A DNA stretch of 11,021 bases, from the NCBI GenBank assembly GCA_017619985.1, contig JAFZRG010000005.1, positions 1 through 11,021 of the forward strand, written 5' to 3'. Source of the DNA: Bacillota bacterium. GTDB lineage: Bacteria > Bacillota > Clostridia > Peptostreptococcales > Anaerovoracaceae. Numbering within the stretch: the first letter of the stretch is position 1; every line of letters starts with the position of its first letter. A program made the translations under genes and the position numbers. Shown here piece after piece: positions 6,957 through 11,021 of this stretch. The notes beneath the pieces are model-generated. The model was not told the origin of the DNA and did not search any database. It saw only the letters and a list, made by a program, of their open reading frames with translations.

Positions 6957-8135
6957 ATGGATAAGAGAAAACAGACAAAAGGGAAGATACGGGCAAAGGT
7001 GGCGCTGTGGAGCGTCGCTCTTGCCATGGCAGCGGCCGTCATGCTGACGCCGTTCTCGCAGGCTGCGACGATCGACGACTGGCAGAACCAGCTGAACAAT
7101 AAGAACAAGCAGAAGGAGCAGATCCAGGAGGAACTGAACCAGAGCAAGAAGGACCTCGAGGAGGTCCAGGCGGAGCTGAACGCCCTGGAACAGAAGATCT
7201 ACAGGGCGGAAGGCGAGATCAGAAGCCTTACGGTCGAACTGAACGAAACGAAGGAAGAGATCGTCAAGGGGCTGGAGGAGCTCGAGCAGCTGAAGAAGGA
7301 CATCGAAAAGCAGAACGACGACCTGAACGCCCGTCTGCGCAGCATGTACAAAAACGGCGACGTCGGTCTTCTGTCCGTCGTCTTCGGCAGCAGCAGCATG
7401 TCGGACGTCTTAACGAACATGGACATGGTGCAGCGCATCTACAACGCGGACGCGGAACTGCTCGCCAGCATCCAGGACCAGTACGACCTCGTCGACGCGC
7501 AGAACCAGAAGCTCGAGGCGCTGAAAGTGCAGCTCGAAGCGCAGCAGGAAGCCGTAGAGGCGAAAAAGGCTGCGCTGGAACTGGACCGTCAGGAAGTGGC
7601 GGCGAAGAAGAAGGAAGTCCAGGCGAACACGGATTCTCTGGCGGCGCAGTACGACGCGGTCAAGAAAGAGGCGGACGCCATCAGCGAGACCATCAAGGTG
7701 CTGCAGAGCTCCAATACGAAGTATATCGGCGGTGCCATGTGCTGGCCTTCCCAGGCGAGCACGCGCATCACGTCCCCGTTCGGCTGGCGGTACCTGTCGC
7801 TGCTGGGCGGCCGCAATTACCACACCGGCGTCGACATCGGCGCGGCCGGCGGCACGAATATCCTGGCCGCAAACTCCGGCAAGGTCATCAAGGCAGGCTG
7901 GAACAACTCCTACGGCTATATGGTCATGGTCGACCACGGCGGCGGCATCGTCACGCTGTACGCCCACTCCAGCAAGCTGCTGGTCAAGACCGGCGACGTC
8001 GTGGCCAGAGGCCAGGCCATCGCCCTGATCGGTTCGACCGGCATGTCCACGGGCAACCACCTGCATTTCGAAGTGCGCGTGAACGGCGCCTACCAGAATC
8101 CGCTCAACTACATCACGCCTTCCGTCAGAAACTAA
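6957..8135 (+). CDS. Secreted coiled-coil M23 peptidoglycan endopeptidase (FtsEX-gated, PcsB/CwlO/EnvC-like)
   Basis: The 392-residue protein has a basic N-terminus and hydrophobic segment ending SQA-A near residue 37, a likely signal peptide. Residues about 42-250 are rich in E, K, Q and L with heptad spacing and form a long coiled coil, like the hinge regions of PcsB, CwlO and EnvC that FtsX controls. The C-terminal M23/LytM domain (about 270-385) keeps all zinc and catalytic residues: H289 and D293 in YHTGVDIG, H337 in YAHSS, and H368/H370 in HLHFEVR. It is therefore predicted to be an active zinc endopeptidase rather than a degenerate activator like EnvC; PcsB and CwlO proper carry a CHAP or NlpC/P60 domain instead. 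The gene lies 33 bases after ftsX with GGGG about a dozen bases before the ATG, a rather long spacing. Its position makes it the natural FtsEX client. Confidence 0.92.
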   Translation: MDKRKQTKGKIRAKVALWSVALAMAAAVMLTPFSQAATIDDWQNQLNNKNKQKEQIQEELNQSKKDLEEVQAELNALEQKIYRAEGEIRSLTVELNETKEEIVKGLEELEQLKKDIEKQNDDLNARLRSMYKNGDVGLLSVVFGSSSMSDVLTNMDMVQRIYNADAELLASIQDQYDLVDAQNQKLEALKVQLEAQQEAVEAKKAALELDRQEVAAKKKEVQANTDSLAAQYDAVKKEADAISETIKVLQSSNTKYIGGAMCWPSQASTRITSPFGWRYLSLLGGRNYHTGVDIGAAGGTNILAANSGKVIKAGWNNSYGYMVMVDHGGGIVTLYAHSSKLLVKTGDVVARGQAIALIGSTGMSTGNHLHFEVRVNGAYQNPLNYITPSVRN

Positions 8136-9872
8136 ATGAGCCGATGGATCTATCGACAAAACGATAATAAGCCCGAATGGGGACCCTTAGGGGTCCCTGT
8201 TGCTGTTATGGACATCCTTGCGAGCAGAGGCGTTTCGGAGCTTTGCGAAGCGGAGGATTTCCTTTCTCCCGCGCCGAAGCGCACATACGATCCCGCTTTG
8301 ATGCCGGATCTGCTGCAGGCAGCGGAAGCGCTGCTGGCAGCGGCGGAGGAGGGCAGACGCATCTGCATCTATGGTGACTACGACGCGGACGGGGTCACGT
8401 CGACGGCGCTGCTGTACGGCGTGCTGAAAAAACTGACGGACCGCGTGAGTTTCTACGTGCCTTCGCGCTTCACGGACGGCTACGGCCTGAACAAGGATGC
8501 AGTTGCCCGCATCGCGGCATCAGGCGCGCAGCTGCTGATCACCGTGGACTGCGGCAGTACGAACCGCGAAGAGGTGGAAGAGGCGAAACGGCTCGGCATG
8601 GACGTTATCGTCACGGACCACCACGAACTGGAAGCGGGCAAGGAACCGGACTGCCTGTTCGTCAACGCGAAGCGAGAGGACAGCCTCTATCCGTTCAGCG
8701 GCCTGTCCGGCTGCGGCACGGCTTTCAAGCTGGCGCAGGCCATCCAGCGCATCCTGGCCGCACGGGGCGACGGCCGCTTTACCCGTCAGGATCTGACGGA
8801 TCAGCTCGATCTCGTCGCGATCTCGACCGTGGCGGACGTGGTGCCCCTGCTGGATGAGAACCGGAGCCTCATCAAATACGGCCTGCGCGTCGTCAATTCC
8901 CGCAGAAGAAAGGGACTGCGCATCCTGCTGGAACAGCTGAAGCTCGCCGACAAGCAGATCGATGCGGACGACATCGGCTTTATCCTCGCGCCGCACATCA
9001 ATTCCTGCGGGCGCATGGCGACGGCAGACGCGGCCGTCAAACTGCTTGCGGGGATCGAGACAGACGGCCCGCTGGAGGATCTGGCGGCCTTCATGATCGA
9101 ATGCAATAAACAGAGGCGCTTTGCCCAGGACGAGACCCGGGATATCTGCCTGGAAGCCATCCGGACGGGCAGCTGCGGCGATCTGTTTCCCATCATAGAA
9201 GCGCCGGGCGCCCATGAAGGCGTCGCCGGCATCGTAGCAGGTTCTCTGAAGGAACAGTTCAACAAGCCCGTCTGCATCGTGACCCCGAGCGAAAACGGCC
9301 TGCTGAAGGGCACCGGCCGCTGCATCGCGGGCCTGGACCTGCATGACATGCTCTCCACCTGCGCCGATCTCTTCGTACGTTACGGGGGTCACGCGGGAGC
9401 CTGCGGCTTCTCTCTGGCAAGCGACCGTCTGCCGCTGCTGCGGCAGCGCATGGACGCCCTGATGCAGGACATCCTGGCCGGCAGACCGGACGCCCTGGAG
9501 GAGAAGCTGCTGATCGAAAAGGTCCTGGACGCGGACGAAAAGACCATGGAATTCGCGGACGCCTTGCGGCTGCTCGAGCCTTTCGGCGAAGCGAATCCGA
9601 AGCCTCTGTTTGCACTGACGGCGGCAAACGTGTACAATGTGCAGTACATGGGCAGCGAAGGCCAGCACGTGCGCTTCACGGCGGTCTGCTCGGATGGGAT
9701 CGAGGTCCCGTGCGTCTGCTTCCGCCGCGCGGCTTCCTTTGCGGACCTTCTGCATTCCGGGTCACTCCTGGACGTGGCAGGGGAACTGGGCATCAACGAG
9801 TTCAACGGACGCCGCAGACTGCAGCTGACCGTGAAAGATATCAAGAGGAGCGAATCCAATGATCAAGATTAA
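8136..9872 (+). CDS. recJ: Single-stranded-DNA-specific exonuclease RecJ
   Basis: The 578-residue DHH-family nuclease degrades single-stranded DNA 5' to 3' in recombinational and base-excision repair in the cytoplasm. Metal-binding motifs are intact: YGDYDADGVTST with D81, D83 and D85; TVDCG with D138; VTDHHE with D161-H162-H163; and GLSGCGTAFKL near 189-199. The DHHA1 domain has GGHAGACGFSL with H419, and a C-terminal OB-like segment follows (about 460-575). Size equals the compact E. coli type (577) rather than the roughly 780-residue B. subtilis form. The ATG directly abuts the stop of the M23 gene (TAA|ATG), and no clear Shine-Dalgarno is seen, so translation probably depends on coupling. 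A short hairpin falls at codons 15-21. Its place between a cell-wall hydrolase and an S41 protease is presumably operon convenience. The enzyme assignment is secure. Confidence 0.95.
   Translation: MSRWIYRQNDNKPEWGPLGVPVAVMDILASRGVSELCEAEDFLSPAPKRTYDPALMPDLLQAAEALLAAAEEGRRICIYGDYDADGVTSTALLYGVLKKLTDRVSFYVPSRFTDGYGLNKDAVARIAASGAQLLITVDCGSTNREEVEEAKRLGMDVIVTDHHELEAGKEPDCLFVNAKREDSLYPFSGLSGCGTAFKLAQAIQRILAARGDGRFTRQDLTDQLDLVAISTVADVVPLLDENRSLIKYGLRVVNSRRRKGLRILLEQLKLADKQIDADDIGFILAPHINSCGRMATADAAVKLLAGIETDGPLEDLAAFMIECNKQRRFAQDETRDICLEAIRTGSCGDLFPIIEAPGAHEGVAGIVAGSLKEQFNKPVCIVTPSENGLLKGTGRCIAGLDLHDMLSTCADLFVRYGGHAGACGFSLASDRLPLLRQRMDALMQDILAGRPDALEEKLLIEKVLDADEKTMEFADALRLLEPFGEANPKPLFALTAANVYNVQYMGSEGQHVRFTAVCSDGIEVPCVCFRRAASFADLLHSGSLLDVAGELGINEFNGRRRLQLTVKDIKRSESNDQD
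8180..8197. repeat. GC-rich hairpin at the start of recJ
   Basis: GGGACCC (8180-8186) and GGGTCCC (8191-8197) can pair around the four-base loop TTAG, 44 bases into recJ. The loop contains TTA, a codon that is rare in this window. It may slow ribosomes or tune recJ expression, or be chance in a GC-rich gene. It is not a terminator: no run of T follows and the reading frame passes through it. Confidence 0.5.
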
Positions 9873-11021
9873 AAAGGCGACGCTGATCTTTCTGATCATC
9901 CTCGCCGTCGTATGCGGAGCCGCCGGTCTGTATTCGCTGCAGACCACCGGTCTCGCGGCAAAGCTCGGTATGGGCGGCGGACACGTCCTGAGCGACGAGC
10001 AGTATCAGGAATACCGGCATCTGAGCAAGACGTTCGGCAAGGCGGACGAGCTGAGAGACTACATCCTGAAGCGCTATTACGTCGACGTCGACGAGGACGC
10101 GCTGGAGACCGGCATGCTCAAGGGCCTGTTCGAAGGCCTGGGCGATCCGTATTCCTATTACATGACCCCGTCCGAATACGAACAGACGATGATCTCCCTG
10201 ACCGGCGTCTATTCCGGCGTCGGCGTGACGATCTCGGCCGGCGATTCCGGCTACGTCGAAGTCGTGACGCCCACCAAGGGCAGCCCTGCCGAGGAGGCGG
10301 GCATCCGCAAGGGCGACCTGATCATGGCCGTGGACGGCACGGAATACATCGGCGCCGATCTCGACACCTGCGCGGCAGCGATCCGCGGGCCGGAAGGCAC
10401 GGACGTCACGCTCACCATCCGCAGGGGAGACGAGATCTTCGACGTCACGATCACGAGAAAGACGATCATCGCCCAGACGGTGGACTACCGGATGCTGGAA
10501 GATGAGATCGGCTACATCAGCATCAGCGGATTCGAGGACAATACCGCGTCGGATTTCAAGGCGGCGCTGGCGGCGATCAGGGAAGAAGGCGCGAAGTCGT
10601 TCGTGCTCGATCTGAGAGACAACGGCGGCGGCCTGGTGGACGCGGCTGTCGAGATCGCGGACGTGCTGCTGGATAAGGGTGTCGTCGCGTATACCGAAGA
10701 TCACGACGGCAACAAGGACTACTACCGCACGTCTTCAGGCCGCACGGAACTGCCCTACGTCGTCCTTGTGAACGAAGGTTCCGCCTCGTCCTCCGAGATC
10801 CTCTCGGGCGGCATCAAGGACAACGCCGGCGGACCGCTGGTCGGGGTCACGACCTACGGCAAGGGCATCATCCAGACGGTCGAACAGCTGACGGACGGTT
10901 CGGGCATCAAGATGACCATCCTGCAGTACTATTCCCCGAACGGCAGCGTCATCCACAAGAACGGCATCGAGCCGAACTACGTGGTCGAACTGACGGACGA
11001 CTGCTACGACGAAAGCGGCGA
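9859..11021 (+). CDS. S41 family carboxy-terminal processing protease (3' end missing)
   Basis: A frame open from ATG 9859 to the window end gives 387 residues without a stop. AGAGGAG eight bases upstream is a strong ribosome site, and the start overlaps the last 14 bases of recJ. Residues about 8-27 form a membrane anchor or uncleaved signal, so the enzyme works outside the membrane. A tail-binding helical part (about 50-110) precedes a PDZ domain (about 113-197, with GVGVTI and SPAEEAGIRKGDLI). The S41 core follows, with LDLRDNGGG near 252-260, S310 in GSASSSE, K335 in YGKG and Q339. These are the Ser-Lys-Gln catalytic residues at the same spacing as in B. subtilis CtpB and E. coli Tsp/Prc. 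Such proteases trim envelope or sporulation proteins; substrates here are unknown. CtpA versus CtpB cannot be resolved, and the missing C-terminus may hold a peptidoglycan-binding domain. Confidence 0.93.
   Translation, partial: MIKIKKATLIFLIILAVVCGAAGLYSLQTTGLAAKLGMGGGHVLSDEQYQEYRHLSKTFGKADELRDYILKRYYVDVDEDALETGMLKGLFEGLGDPYSYYMTPSEYEQTMISLTGVYSGVGVTISAGDSGYVEVVTPTKGSPAEEAGIRKGDLIMAVDGTEYIGADLDTCAAAIRGPEGTDVTLTIRRGDEIFDVTITRKTIIAQTVDYRMLEDEIGYISISGFEDNTASDFKAALAAIREEGAKSFVLDLRDNGGGLVDAAVEIADVLLDKGVVAYTEDHDGNKDYYRTSSGRTELPYVVLVNEGSASSSEILSGGIKDNAGGPLVGVTTYGKGIIQTVEQLTDGSGIKMTILQYYSPNGSVIHKNGIEPNYVVELTDDCYDESG

Noticed and set aside
9912..10505. Forward open frame of 197 codons in another frame of the S41 protease gene
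   Set aside because: The protease frame from 9859 carries intact PDZ and S41 motifs through the window end. The other frame is arginine-rich and featureless, typical of a GC-rich shadow.
1..11021. Mobile element, CRISPR array, tRNA or rRNA
   Set aside because: No transposase or integrase motifs, terminal repeats, regularly spaced repeats or tRNA-like structures were noticed, and the genes leave almost no room between them.

Overview
The window looks like the chromosome of a GC-rich Gram-positive-type bacterium (Bacillota, probably a Clostridia-like lineage). This rests on family content only: a TagA/WecG-type glycosyltransferase, a transketolase split into two subunits, and an FtsE-FtsX pair followed by a PcsB/CwlO-type coiled-coil M23 hydrolase. 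Every supported gene is on the + strand, packed tightly, with codons strongly biased to G/C in third position. The genus cannot be named from the sequence alone.

Region 1 (1-4496) is the end of a surface-polysaccharide operon. It holds the 3' part of an O-antigen-ligase/Wzy-type membrane protein, then wecC (UDP-N-acetylmannosamine dehydrogenase), a tagA/wecG family glycosyltransferase, and the N- and C-terminal subunits of transketolase. Junctions are overlaps or 0-1 nt gaps (ATGA, TAG|ATG, TAA-C-ATG, TAATG), so this is one transcription unit whose start lies upstream of the window. The first three genes fit a ManNAc/ManNAcA-containing, lipid-linked cell-wall glycan. The transketolase pair supplies TPP-dependent pentose-phosphate chemistry, and its link to the glycan is unproven.

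Region 2 (4497-5272) is a small, independently promoted gene for a MinD/ParA-like protein whose P-loop lacks the usual lysine. A near-consensus SigA-type promoter starts right after the transketolase stop codon. A perfect 12-bp inverted repeat overlaps its -10 box and runs into the Shine-Dalgarno of the gene.

Region 3 (5287-11021) is a second operon with its own promoter. It carries ftsE (TTG start), ftsX, a secreted M23 endopeptidase with a long coiled coil, recJ and an S41 carboxy-terminal processing protease cut off by the window end. FtsEX is known to gate coiled-coil M23 or related hydrolases across the membrane at division, so the first three genes form a recognisable cell-wall cleavage module. 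RecJ is a DNA-repair exonuclease co-transcribed within it, and the S41 protease may process envelope proteins.

There is no RNA gene, mobile element, CRISPR array or gene-free stretch over 300 bases. Most of the content is familiar housekeeping. The less ordinary parts are the degenerate MinD-like protein and the promoter/palindrome/ribosome-site arrangement in front of it.
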